64,000 nucleotides of DNA from Leptolinea sp. UBA5203 (GTDB taxonomy: Bacteria > Chloroflexota > Anaerolineae > Anaerolineales > Anaerolineaceae), in assembly GCA_002412765.1 (NCBI GenBank), contig DHVR01000015.1, positions 1 through 64,000 of the forward strand, in the 5' to 3' direction. The notes under the pieces were generated by a model, which did no database searches, had not been told where the DNA came from, and worked only from the letters and a program-made list of their open reading frames with translations. A program made the position numbers and the translations under genes. This document shows positions 17,736-27,353 of the stretch, one piece after another. Position 1 is the stretch's first letter. Each line of letters begins with the position of its first letter.

Positions 17736-18795
<1,060 letters not shown>

Positions 18796-18810
18796 GTTAG
18801 TCATTTATCA

Positions 18811-18845
18811 AAACAGGGTGCATTTCAGCGCACCCTGTTTTTTTG
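18811..18845 (+). terminator. Intrinsic terminator of the arsenic operon
   Basis: Eleven-base perfect stem aaacagggtgc/gcaccctgttt (18811-18821, 18830-18840), eight-base loop and a run of T to 18845. Confidence 0.9.
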
Positions 18846-19008
18846 TTATCCGATTGAATTGGGGGCGTCTTCCTGAGGTGCGCATCCCACGTGCCGTAAA
18901 CTCTACCCACCCGGAATTTTGCCTATCCAGCGTAGGGTGCATAACCATGCACCGTATCTGAAAAATCTACATTTTCGAGATGTACCAACAAAATTTCCGC
19001 CGCTATAA

Positions 19009-20364
19009 TTATTCTTCCCAATAAAAGGCAAGATTACTATTTTCATAATATACAACATCATGCGGATCTTCAGCCAGGAGATGCAGATCATAAGAGTGAA
19101 TAATCTCTCGTGTCTCAGAATCATAGCAATTTAATAATGAAATCACTGTGTAATGCCCAGTCACTTCATTTTTCTCCCATACCACATCCACGCCTAGATA
19201 CCAGCGATGATCCGGTGAAATAGTAGTGATTATTTCATCACTATAATCTTCTATGCTAATTTGTAAGGGCAATTCCTTCATCGAACCAAATTTCACAAAG
19301 GTGTGTGCTTTGTATGGATCATTCAGGGTAAAATATCCTGATAAAATTACTTCATCCCCTTCAATAAACATATTTAGGATAGATATATCAGGTTTCCTAT
19401 TTTTATTTGCATTGGCTTGAGCCAGAAAAATTCCATTTTCCAAGAGCTGGGCAGTACCTTTCTCCTTCAATTGAACAAGAGTATCGATATAGGGAATAAT
19501 ATACACTTTATCAGCATAATAGGGATTATCTCCCTGCTCTGATAAAAGATAATCAGCATTTTTTGAATCAATATTCATAAAATATGCATAGGGGATTTTG
19601 CTTATTTCTTTGCTTCTCACGTTATAGACATTACCGGTTTTTAATTCCAACAAATTCTCGCCATTATCCAGCCAGTAATAGGAGGATAAATACCCATCAA
19701 GTTTCCGGTTTTCCTTTTCGGATAAGGAATAAACATAAACGGAATCATCCTCGGTATTAAACCAGGTTGTATAGGCTACGTACTTGCCATCCGGTGACCA
19801 TTTATTATAGGCGACATTGTTATCCACTACAAAGACGCTATATTTTTTCACACTACCTGTATCTGATACTAATTGTGTGGGCATTCGGAGCAAATATGAT
19901 TCGATGGTGGTGGATTCCTGCTTTTCGACATCGAATAACATAACATTCACATAGATCTCCCAACGATCGGTATACATCAAATAACGGCCATCTGGAGACC
20001 AGGAGATATGCGTCTTAATGGTTAAGTCATTCAGGGGTATCTTATACATCACTTCCCCACTGAAAAAGTCAGCCAGAATGATGCAGTTCTTTGTATTAAT
20101 TTCCTCACAGCGAAAACTTAAATAGGCCACTCGCAGCGGCTTTCCCCCAAATGGCGTCGCAGAGGGTGTAATCGTGGAGGATGGTTCCGAGGTTGGTGAT
20201 GGTGTACTTGTTTTGGCCGGTGTAACCGTTGATAAATCCGTTGCTGTGAGGGTGGGAATATGGTTATCACTTTCAAACAAATCCGCAAAATCTTTTGTTT
20301 GCCCCCAATCACAGGATGATAAGAATAATGCCAGAAATAAACAAACAAATCCAATTTTCTTCAT
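19009..20364 (-). CDS. Lipoprotein with TolB/WD40-like beta-propeller
   Basis: A 451-residue exported lipoprotein: leader ending LFLSSC (Cys 18), Thr/Ser/Pro linker to about residue 75, then propeller blades with SPDGRYLMYTD, SPDGKYVAYTT and SPDHRWYLGVD, the signature of PD40/TolB-type repeats. It is probably a surface sensor or scaffold rather than an enzyme. GGGGAG stands six bases before the ATG at 20364, and a longer in-frame reading has no family support. It faces the next lipoprotein gene across a 435-base divergent region. Confidence 0.82.
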   Translation of the reverse strand: MKKIGFVCLFLALFLSSCDWGQTKDFADLFESDNHIPTLTATDLSTVTPAKTSTPSPTSEPSSTITPSATPFGGKPLRVAYLSFRCEEINTKNCIILADFFSGEVMYKIPLNDLTIKTHISWSPDGRYLMYTDRWEIYVNVMLFDVEKQESTTIESYLLRMPTQLVSDTGSVKKYSVFVVDNNVAYNKWSPDGKYVAYTTWFNTEDDSVYVYSLSEKENRKLDGYLSSYYWLDNGENLLELKTGNVYNVRSKEISKIPYAYFMNIDSKNADYLLSEQGDNPYYADKVYIIPYIDTLVQLKEKGTAQLLENGIFLAQANANKNRKPDISILNMFIEGDEVILSGYFTLNDPYKAHTFVKFGSMKELPLQISIEDYSDEIITTISPDHRWYLGVDVVWEKNEVTGHYTVISLLNCYDSETREIIHSYDLHLLAEDPHDVVYYENSNLAFYWEE

Positions 20365-20799
20365 TTTTTCTCCCCAAATCAAATTTTCACATAGAAATAT
20401 TTTACATCTGATGGCTTCGTATGTACAAACTGCATTCTGCCTTCTGGTTTGAAATCGTAGGAAGATAATGAATTGCCAACGCACCATTCGTTTTCATCAT
20501 TTTTAAACTTATTCGGCCAAGGTAGTTTCATCTGGCGCAAGGGCAAAGCATCCATTGATAAAATGGTTTTGGGTAGATATGGTAATCAATGCCTACATTT
20601 TGTTTGTCAATTATGGCATTCATTAGTTTTCTTAAAAAATCCAGAACCAACATGTCCATTAGTAAAAGAGTTGAGTATATCGTTTCGAATATGCCTTTTG
20701 GGGTTGGATGGTAACAAACAAATCCAAGCTTTTCTCCTTGAAATTGTCTTATTCCCTTGTCATAATGTAGTTAAGGTACAAAATCATTTGGAGGTAAAA
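20365..20799. other. Divergent intergenic region
   Basis: A 435-base gap between two divergently transcribed lipoprotein genes. Apart from the promoter at 20738-20766, I find no convincing gene, RNA structure or repeat. An open frame crosses it on the plus strand, but it has no coding character and simply runs into the real lipoprotein start. Confidence 0.5.
20738..20766 (+). promoter_or_regulatory. Promoter of the frameshifted lipoprotein gene
   Basis: TTGAAA (20738-20743), 17-base spacer, CATAAT (20761-20766) preceded by TGT as an extended -10. Predicted start is near 20773, leaving a leader of about 27 bases before the GGAGG-led ATG. Confidence 0.6.
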
Positions 20800-21497
20800 A
20801 TGACCACGATCCCTAAACTCATGGGGATTCTGGTGATGCTCTCCTTCCTGATTGCAGCCTGTTCACTCACCTCTTTTTCATCCCAGCGGGAATCCATTCC
20901 TGTCACAGGAGCCGAGTCCGCACCCAATTCCCAAGAAGAAATTTCCGAACCACAATTGGAACAAGATGAAATTCTTGTTAGCTGCTTTGATGTGAATGCA
21001 CTGACATTGCAGGCAGATCACACGCTCACTGTCGATGAACTCGACACTCATCTCACTCATATGCTCAAACATGGGGGATTGCTCTAATTCGCTCTTCTAC
21101 TGTGGACTTTGGTGACTATACCTTGAGTACCATTGCCCCTCAAACTCTGGGCTATGAAGTCATGGGTACCGTCGGAGAATGTAGCTTGGAAGCCACTGGC
21201 AGCATGTTGTTTTCTGCACAAGGGTACTGCCAGGACGGGATTGTCTATCTCAGCATCACCGAGGACTGGCAGCCCGCTGGAGGAACCATGACCTGTGAAG
21301 ACACCCAAATCCCATTTGAGGCGCCTGGCTTCAAGGCTATACACAATGGGCCGTACAACAATGGGGAAGAATTTCTACTCACGAATGATCCGCAAGGGTA
21401 TACCGTCATGCGAGAGTTCCTGGGCGGATCAGGCTACCATACCTGGACATTGACTTCAGACATTGGGACTGTTCCCCTATTGCCGGATGGAAAATAA
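20800..21497 (+). pseudogene. Lipoprotein gene interrupted by a -1 frameshift
   Basis: The 5' part (20800-21087) encodes a leader ending LIAAC (Cys 21), a polar linker and DVNALTLQADHTLTVDELDT, then stops after HMLKHGGLL. The downstream frame (from about 21078 to 21497) continues without a break as IALIRSSTVDFGDYTLST, ending in a domain with Cys in GECSLEA, GYCQDG and MTCEDTQ. Adding one G to the five-G run at 21073-21077 joins the two into one protein of about 232 residues. It is therefore a recently broken gene, a sequencing error in a homopolymer, or possibly a slippage site. No family recognised. The start is set by GGAGG. Confidence 0.72.
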
Positions 21498-21770
21498 TCC
21501 TTAAAAACAGTCTCCCAATTGGATATCCAACTGGGAGGCTGCCATCGGGTGGAATTAACACAAAACAAATTTATTAATCGGATGCACTCACCAGTACGGT
21601 TCTGATGATCGTGGGGTTTGGTTAGTGTGGTATTTTATCTACCCTTCATAATTGATAACCATTGGGGGTCAATTCAAAGTACGTTTCATGAAAGCTTGGC
21701 TATAATTATATTACTTCGATTCCTCATCACCCCGAATAAACAAAACTTGATTCCTGCGGAGGCAAGATCC

Positions 21771-22808
21771 ATGATGCAACGTGAATTGAAAGGCCCTGGT
21801 CCCCTACTCACTCCCTACGGCACTCTGGCTGATATCGGCTGGGCACGCCAGCCCGTTTTGGACTGTAATTTGGAGAATTGTTCCTTTTATAAAAACTTCA
21901 AATTCTGGCAGCCCATGCGGATTAAAACGTGGGACTACTACGCCATAACCACCCCCACCCACTTCTTCTCCTTCACCATCAGCGACATAGGTTATTTGGG
22001 ATCCATCTTTGCCTATGTCATCGATTTCGCTAAAAATGAATGTCATGAAGAAACCCTCACCATCCCCTTTGCCAAAGGCGTCAGTTTGCCGCGCAACAGT
22101 ACTTCAGGGGAAAGCATTTTTGATAATGGCAAAGTCCGTCTGCATTATTCTTTCCTCAATGGAAAACGCATTGTCAACGTGCGCTGGCAGGACTTTTTCA
22201 ATGGCGACCTGATTGCCGATTTAGCCATCGAACAGCCACCCGAACATGAATCCATGGTCATCACCATTCCCATTGATACCCACCGCTTTTATTACAATCG
22301 CAAAATCAACAGTATGCGCACCAAAGGCTCAATCACCTTTCAAGGCCAAAAATTTGAGATGGATCCTGCAAATTGCTTTGCCAATCTTGATTGGGGACGC
22401 GGGGTTTGGGAATATAATTCCTTCTGGGTCTGGTCCGGAGCCAGCGGCTTGCTGCAGGATGGGCGGCGTATTGGTCTAAATATGGGTTTCGGCTTCGGGG
22501 ACACTTCCGAAGCCACAGAGAACTGTATTATCCTGGACGGGGTCATTCACAAGCTTGGGAAAATTGACTATACCTATAACGACAAGGATTTTAAGCAGCC
22601 CTGGACGATGAAATCCGAGGACGGCCGTCTGGATCTGGTCTTCTCACCGACCTTTGAACGGGTCGCAAAAACCGATGCTTTACTTATCCGGAGTGAAGTG
22701 CATCAAACCTTTGGACCTTATAACGGCTATGTGATTACGGATTCTGGAGAAAAATTGGAAATTAAGGGTCTAATCGGCTGGACTGAAGAACATAACGCCA
22801 GGTGGTAA
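21771..22808 (+). CDS. DUF2804 family protein
   Basis: A 345-residue cytosolic protein matching the DUF2804 family along its length (opening MMQRELKGPGPLL, then GWARQPVLDCN, FANLDWGRGVWEYNSFWVW and NMGFGFGDTSEATENC). Structural relatives resemble hydroxyneurosporene-synthase/CrtC-like lipocalin pairs, and no biochemical role is established for the family. The ATG at 21771 follows GGAGGCAAGATCC; longer in-frame starts would add unrelated residues. TATAAT at 21701-21706 may be its -10 box, with no good -35. It appears to be transcribed alone. Confidence 0.85.
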   Translation: MMQRELKGPGPLLTPYGTLADIGWARQPVLDCNLENCSFYKNFKFWQPMRIKTWDYYAITTPTHFFSFTISDIGYLGSIFAYVIDFAKNECHEETLTIPFAKGVSLPRNSTSGESIFDNGKVRLHYSFLNGKRIVNVRWQDFFNGDLIADLAIEQPPEHESMVITIPIDTHRFYYNRKINSMRTKGSITFQGQKFEMDPANCFANLDWGRGVWEYNSFWVWSGASGLLQDGRRIGLNMGFGFGDTSEATENCIILDGVIHKLGKIDYTYNDKDFKQPWTMKSEDGRLDLVFSPTFERVAKTDALLIRSEVHQTFGPYNGYVITDSGEKLEIKGLIGWTEEHNARW

Positions 22809-22953
22809 CTTTTTTCATTGGCTTGGGTACACTAATCGCATGGCTTGGTGTGCCCAAGCCGCCAAACCGGATTGGAATTAAATTCAAATTCGCTGGTTTT
22901 ATTTCTCTTTTCTTTTTAATATGGGAATATAATGATAGGGGATTATAAAACAA

Positions 22954-24243
22954 TTGCAAACACTAGTCTCCTGCCTGAAAAAAGTTGCCTATACCCTTCT
23001 TCTGCCCATTGAGCATCTCTACACTTTGTGCTTTCCGGGAGATTACCATGCCTATCAACGCAGGGGCATGGTCTATCAGCATTTGGGAAAGAATCATGAG
23101 GCGATTAAGGATTATTCGACATCTATCGAGTTAAATAACCGCATCACGGAAACCTATTTTAATCGCGGGGCAGTCTTTGCTGAACTTGGCGATCTGAACC
23201 GATCCATCCGGGATTTTTCCACCGCCCTGACCCTGGAATGTGACAACGCTAATATCTGGTTGTCCCGCGGGAAAGTTTATTGCCTATTTGAAAAATATGA
23301 GCAGGGCATCCATGATTTCCACCAAGCCCAACGATTACTACCCGCCTGTCTGGAAGCCTATTATTTCTGTGGTATTGCCCATTTTGAAATGGGACAAAGC
23401 CAGCAGGGATTGGAACAATTATCCCGGGTTATTGAGCTAAATCCGGCATTTTTTAATGCCTATCATGCGCGCGGCATTCATTATCGCCAGATTGACGAAA
23501 ATGAAAAAGCCCTTGAAGATTTTAACCGGGCGATCCAGCTCAACCGCCGCTCGTCCAGCGCGCATATTAATCGGGGTGTGGCCTATTGGAATCTTGGCAA
23601 TAATGAAAAAGCCATCCAGGATTTTAATCAGGCGATCAGGCTAAGCCCCAAGGATTACGATGGCTTCATGCAGCGCTCCAAAGTACATATTTTAAATAAT
23701 CATCTCGATGAAGCCAAAAAAGATTTAGACCATGTGATCCAGTTGCAGCCCGATTATCCGCATGCCTATCATAACCGCGGCACTATAGCCTTCATGAATG
23801 AAAATTATGATGCAGCCATCCAGGATTTTCAAAAAGCCATCCAGCTTAATCCAAATGAGGCCACTCCCTACGAAAACCTGGGCAAAGCTCAATACTTAAA
23901 AGGGAACATGCAGGATGCGTTGAAAGCGTATCAAAAACTCATTGAGTTGGAGCCCCAGGCGGACCAGGGACAGTATTATTTGGGGATTGTTCAAAAGGCC
24001 ATGAACCAATTTGATCATGCGGTTCAGGCCTTCACCCAGGCCATTCAAAGGAATGATCGGGAAGCCATCTATTATTTCAGTCGTGGAGAGGCATATTACA
24101 ATATGGGGGAGTTTCAAAAAGCGAAAACAGATTTTGAAGAAGGCCTGTCCCTGGCACCAGAGTTCAACAAAAACCAGGCCATCCACTCCTTTCTGCAAAA
24201 TATCAAGCAGAAGTTATCGGAAAGTAAACAACCCGAGCAGTGA
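22954..24243 (+). CDS. Tetratricopeptide-repeat protein
   Basis: A 429-residue protein made of about twelve 34-residue TPR units from residue ~28 to ~415 (AYQRRGMVYQHLGKNHEAIK, AHINRGVAYWNLGNNEKAIQ, AYHNRGTIAFMNENYDAAIQ). TPR arrays form superhelical scaffolds that bind other proteins; the partner is unknown. The first 25 residues are hydrophobic (SCLKKVAYTLLLPIEHLYTLC) and may dip into the membrane. The proposed start is TTG, since no ATG precedes the first repeat. TATAAT at 22928-22933 lies close upstream and AGGGG about 13 bases before the TTG, so a very short leader is likely. Confidence 0.85.
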   Translation: MQTLVSCLKKVAYTLLLPIEHLYTLCFPGDYHAYQRRGMVYQHLGKNHEAIKDYSTSIELNNRITETYFNRGAVFAELGDLNRSIRDFSTALTLECDNANIWLSRGKVYCLFEKYEQGIHDFHQAQRLLPACLEAYYFCGIAHFEMGQSQQGLEQLSRVIELNPAFFNAYHARGIHYRQIDENEKALEDFNRAIQLNRRSSSAHINRGVAYWNLGNNEKAIQDFNQAIRLSPKDYDGFMQRSKVHILNNHLDEAKKDLDHVIQLQPDYPHAYHNRGTIAFMNENYDAAIQDFQKAIQLNPNEATPYENLGKAQYLKGNMQDALKAYQKLIELEPQADQGQYYLGIVQKAMNQFDHAVQAFTQAIQRNDREAIYYFSRGEAYYNMGEFQKAKTDFEEGLSLAPEFNKNQAIHSFLQNIKQKLSESKQPEQ

Positions 24244-24337
24244 TAAACCCACTCTTACAAGTGCAGAATTTTATGTTCATGCTTAATTGAAAACAAGCCC
24301 ATTTCTGGACCTGTTTTGGCTTTTTAATTAATCGTTC

Positions 24338-24955
24338 TTATTTGGCAGATAAATAGCGTTCCAGAACAACGTCCCAATTAACCAGAGACCAAAAGGCTTT
24401 GATGTAATCCGGTCTTCGATTTTGATAATTCAAATAATAAGCATGTTCCCAAACATCCAAACCAAGAATGGGGAGATGTCCCTGCATCAAGGGGCTGTCC
24501 TGATTAGCTGTGGAATAAACCTGTAATTTCTTATTCTCATCCATCACCAGCCATGCCCAGCCCGAACCAAATCTTGTGGTGGCCGCTTTTGAGAATAACT
24601 CCTCGAAGGCCTCGTAGGATTTAAAAGCTTCTGTCAATGCCTTTGTGAGCACATCCGCAGGCTTTTTGGATCCGCCTGGGGCTATCACCCGCCAGAAAAG
24701 AGAATGATTCGCATGACCACCGCCGTTATTGATCACCGCCTGACGGATACCTTCAGGTACATCAACAATTTTTCTCAAGAGTGCTTCAATACTTTTTCCG
24801 GCCAATTGCGGTGCATTTTCAAGTGCCGCGTTTAGATTATTAACATACGCCGCATGGTGTTTGCCGTGATGTATTTCCATTGTCTTCGCATCGATCAACG
24901 GTTCCAATGCATCAAATTTGAATCCAAGTTCTGGTAAACCAAATTTCTCTGTCAT
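24338..24955 (-). CDS. sodA: Superoxide dismutase, Mn-type of the Fe/Mn family
   Basis: A 205-residue enzyme that converts superoxide to oxygen and hydrogen peroxide. Metal ligands fall at the classical places: His 29 (EIHHGKHH), His 84 (GGHANHSLFW), Asp 167 and His 171 (DVWEHAYYLNY). The second-shell Gln lies in STANQDSP (Gln 152) rather than near His 84, which favours manganese over iron. No signal peptide, so cytosolic. AGGTGG lies six bases before the ATG at 24955; a GTG three codons earlier is rejected for that reason. Its presence indicates exposure to oxygen. Confidence 0.95.
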   Translation of the reverse strand: MTEKFGLPELGFKFDALEPLIDAKTMEIHHGKHHAAYVNNLNAALENAPQLAGKSIEALLRKIVDVPEGIRQAVINNGGGHANHSLFWRVIAPGGSKKPADVLTKALTEAFKSYEAFEELFSKAATTRFGSGWAWLVMDENKKLQVYSTANQDSPLMQGHLPILGLDVWEHAYYLNYQNRRPDYIKAFWSLVNWDVVLERYLSAK

Positions 24956-25255
24956 TTTATCCACCTTTTTTTATCGTGTAATTTTTTATTGCACGTCTAT
25001 TTCTTTTATTTGATATTGTTTATCTTATTTATTATATTATCGCATTCAGACTCATGTTTTCATATGCGTTTTATAAGAATTCTGGTCAAGGAAAATCCTT
25101 GTGAACCTGTGGGCAGGGTCACAGACACCCACTGGGAGTCATACTCAAAAACAGGAATCCAAAATAGGCGTCAGTTCCTATGTCCATCCAGGAAACGAAT
25201 GTATGATCAATTTTGAAAATATTTCATTAATTCGTATCTTCACGGAGAAATCAGT
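24956..25255. other. Intergenic region between sodA and a membrane protein gene
   Basis: 300 bases between two divergent genes. TATAAT-like sequences occur on the minus strand upstream of sodA without a recognisable -35. I looked for a riboswitch around 25100-25200 and see only weak pairings. Confidence 0.4.
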
Positions 25256-26035
25256 ATGATTTGGGTTTATTTTTTCACAGCAGTCTGGCCAATGATTCTA
25301 CTCCTGACCGGCTTGACCTTTTTTCTAATAGCAGTTCTCTCCAGAAAATCGGAGTTTTACCTCCCTGCCGGGTCCATCCTGGCACTGGGAGGAATTTTGG
25401 AAATTCAAAATGTCACCCAAAATTATGAATCATGGGTCTATGTTTGGCCAATCCTGTTTGTAGGTGTGGGTGCTGGATTTACACTTTTAGGCACAGGCAA
25501 AAAGGATAAACGGCTGGCCTGGTTGGGAAAATTCTGGGTAATATTTGGACTTGGTTTTTCTGCTTTATGCTACAGCCTTTTTCGCGTTAACCCGCATAGG
25601 TTCCACTGGACCATGGTTCTGGTCGGCTCGGGGTTGCTTTTTATTCTGCCAGGGTTAAACACCCCTTTCAGGAAGTTTTTTATCCCTGGAATTCTTCTGA
25701 CCGGGTTAGGCTTGATTCTTTCCTATCAACGTATGAGTGGAGATTGGGTAAGCTGGAGTTATGTCTGGGCACTGATTCCCGGGTTAACCGGCCTGGGTAT
25801 TCTGGCGAGTGCAGAAAAAAATCCAAAAGTTCAGCTCGCAGGACAAATCATTTTGTGGATCAGCACGATTCTCTACCTGGTCTTCGCCGTGATCTATGCC
25901 AACGCCTGGCAGTTTTATCGATATTGGCCTGTCCTGTTGATCTTCCTTGGTGTCATCCAACTGACAAAAGTGAATGGCCATTCAGAAGATACGAGACAAT
26001 TAACCGCTCTGGCAAAAAAAGAAGCGCTGAAGTAG
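25256..26035 (+). CDS. Polytopic membrane protein with LiaF/DUF5668-like repeats
   Basis: A 259-residue, almost wholly hydrophobic protein with about nine spans. Three internal units share a WP motif inside paired helices (AVWPMILLLTGLTFFL, YVWPILFVGVGAG, RYWPVLLIFLGVIQL), a pattern typical of LiaI/LiaF-like and DUF5668 membrane domains. Those families often sense envelope stress or accompany regulators. No soluble domain is fused here. GGAGAA lies seven bases before the ATG. The stop codon sits inside a bidirectional terminator shared with the convergent metallophosphoesterase gene. Function unknown. Confidence 0.7.
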   Translation: MIWVYFFTAVWPMILLLTGLTFFLIAVLSRKSEFYLPAGSILALGGILEIQNVTQNYESWVYVWPILFVGVGAGFTLLGTGKKDKRLAWLGKFWVIFGLGFSALCYSLFRVNPHRFHWTMVLVGSGLLFILPGLNTPFRKFFIPGILLTGLGLILSYQRMSGDWVSWSYVWALIPGLTGLGILASAEKNPKVQLAGQIILWISTILYLVFAVIYANAWQFYRYWPVLLIFLGVIQLTKVNGHSEDTRQLTALAKKEALK

Positions 26036-26048
26036 CGCTTCATTTTTT
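26021..26048. terminator. Bidirectional terminator between convergent genes
   Basis: Stem gaagcgct/agcgcttc (26021-26028, 26034-26041) flanked by seven A residues on the left and six T on the right, so it can end transcription from both sides. It includes the stop codon of the plus-strand membrane protein. Confidence 0.85.
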
Positions 26049-26059
26049 GATTTAGGATT

Positions 26060-27205
26060 TCACTTTTTGCTGGTTTTATTCTTTCGATAGCGATCAACCC
26101 ATGGGGCGATGAAAATGCCAAAGAGCAGCCCGGCTGCCACTACGATAAAATATCGGCATTGCACATGAAAAGTATTTTTCGCAAAGCGGCAGACTTCAGC
26201 CGTACAGGTGGAAATCAGCTCTTTTACCTGTTGAACCCTTAGATCCGGTGTTTGTCCGTAGGTTTCCCAATAACGTAGGTCATAATTCTTTAGATCAAGA
26301 ATCTTTCCATCTGCCAGGCGATAAGGCTGGACGGATACCGTCTTTCCGGTATTGGACACCAGGAAAACAACGTCCTGCTCTGTATCCCCAATCCCTGCGG
26401 CATACATGGATAAATTCGCCCGTTTGTCTTTATTATAAAAGGGTGACATGTTGCCACCAAAAGCGCCGACATCCCCTGCAAACAAATAGAGTGGTTTTTT
26501 CTTGGCGGCAGGAATCAATAGGGAATCCATCACCTTTGAAAAATTGTTCCCGTTAAAAATTTCAAAATCATTCGGACGGGCCATATAGTCAGGGTTTTGT
26601 TCAATCGCTTCCGATTTTAGGAAGAGGACCTTGTGCATCAGGATGTAGATTTGATCGATCTGCGGATCCACCAGTGCATTGGCAATCCCATCCTGGAGAA
26701 TCGCCAGTTGGTCACCGGAAATATTGCATTGATCCAACTCCGTATCCAGAATAAAGAAAACGGCATTGCCGTATGTAAACGAGTAATAGGTCGATCCAAA
26801 CAGTTCCGAATACAGTTCCCGATTCTTTACGTCATGATTGCCAACCGCATTAAAAACGGGAATATCTATCTTCTCCAATAAGGATTGTTTGAGAATTTCA
26901 AATTGCAGAGCCTGACCATTTTGGACCATATCCCCCAGAGAGACCATAAAACTGGGTTGCATGGCGAATACATCATCCAGGTGATCAGTCAAATTTATAG
27001 AGGGGATATCATCATTAACATCCGCGTTACCATAGGCATGAGCAAAAACAACAAATGTGAAAGTATCGTCCCCGGTTTCCTTAAAAGTGTTTCCCATCAA
27101 ACTTAAGGATGAGACATCGCTTGTTTTGTAATCTCGGGGTTGAGCGGTACAGTTGGTCAGCAGGAAAAGACAGCAAAAAATCCATGCGAGATATTTTTTT
27201 TTCAT
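26060..27205 (-). CDS. Calcineurin-like metallophosphoesterase lipoprotein
   Basis: A 381-residue exported protein: leader ending LLTNC (Cys 19), catalytic-like domain (~45-310) and a C-terminal membrane span (~352-372) followed by basic residues. The core motifs GDMVQNG, GNHD and LMHK match the metallophosphoesterase fold that hydrolyses phosphomonoesters or diesters. Two metal-binding motifs deviate: the usual DxH is AHA (VVFAHAYG), and the usual final GHxH is GDVGAFG, so activity may be weak or altered. It lies just downstream of a CotH-like kinase gene on the same strand, which suggests a kinase/phosphatase pair acting outside the membrane. Confidence 0.83.
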   Translation of the reverse strand: MKKKYLAWIFCCLFLLTNCTAQPRDYKTSDVSSLSLMGNTFKETGDDTFTFVVFAHAYGNADVNDDIPSINLTDHLDDVFAMQPSFMVSLGDMVQNGQALQFEILKQSLLEKIDIPVFNAVGNHDVKNRELYSELFGSTYYSFTYGNAVFFILDTELDQCNISGDQLAILQDGIANALVDPQIDQIYILMHKVLFLKSEAIEQNPDYMARPNDFEIFNGNNFSKVMDSLLIPAAKKKPLYLFAGDVGAFGGNMSPFYNKDKRANLSMYAAGIGDTEQDVVFLVSNTGKTVSVQPYRLADGKILDLKNYDLRYWETYGQTPDLRVQQVKELISTCTAEVCRFAKNTFHVQCRYFIVVAAGLLFGIFIAPWVDRYRKNKTSKK

Positions 27206-27353
27206 TCATCCTCCAACACTGGCAACAGGTCAGGCCAATGTTGATCATCTCTCTGTATCCGTTCGGGATAATCCAGTGTCATTGATGCATGAGCTGGATT
27301 ATGAATTTGCAGATCGATATAAATCAATATACAAAACTTGTATTTACTCTGTG

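Noticed and set aside
21060..21110. Programmed -1 frameshift in the lipoprotein gene
   Set aside because: No canonical slippery heptamer with a downstream structure; kept as a lesion or error instead.
25080..25210. Possible riboswitch or structured leader before the membrane protein gene
   Set aside because: Only short imperfect pairings and no match to a known riboswitch core.
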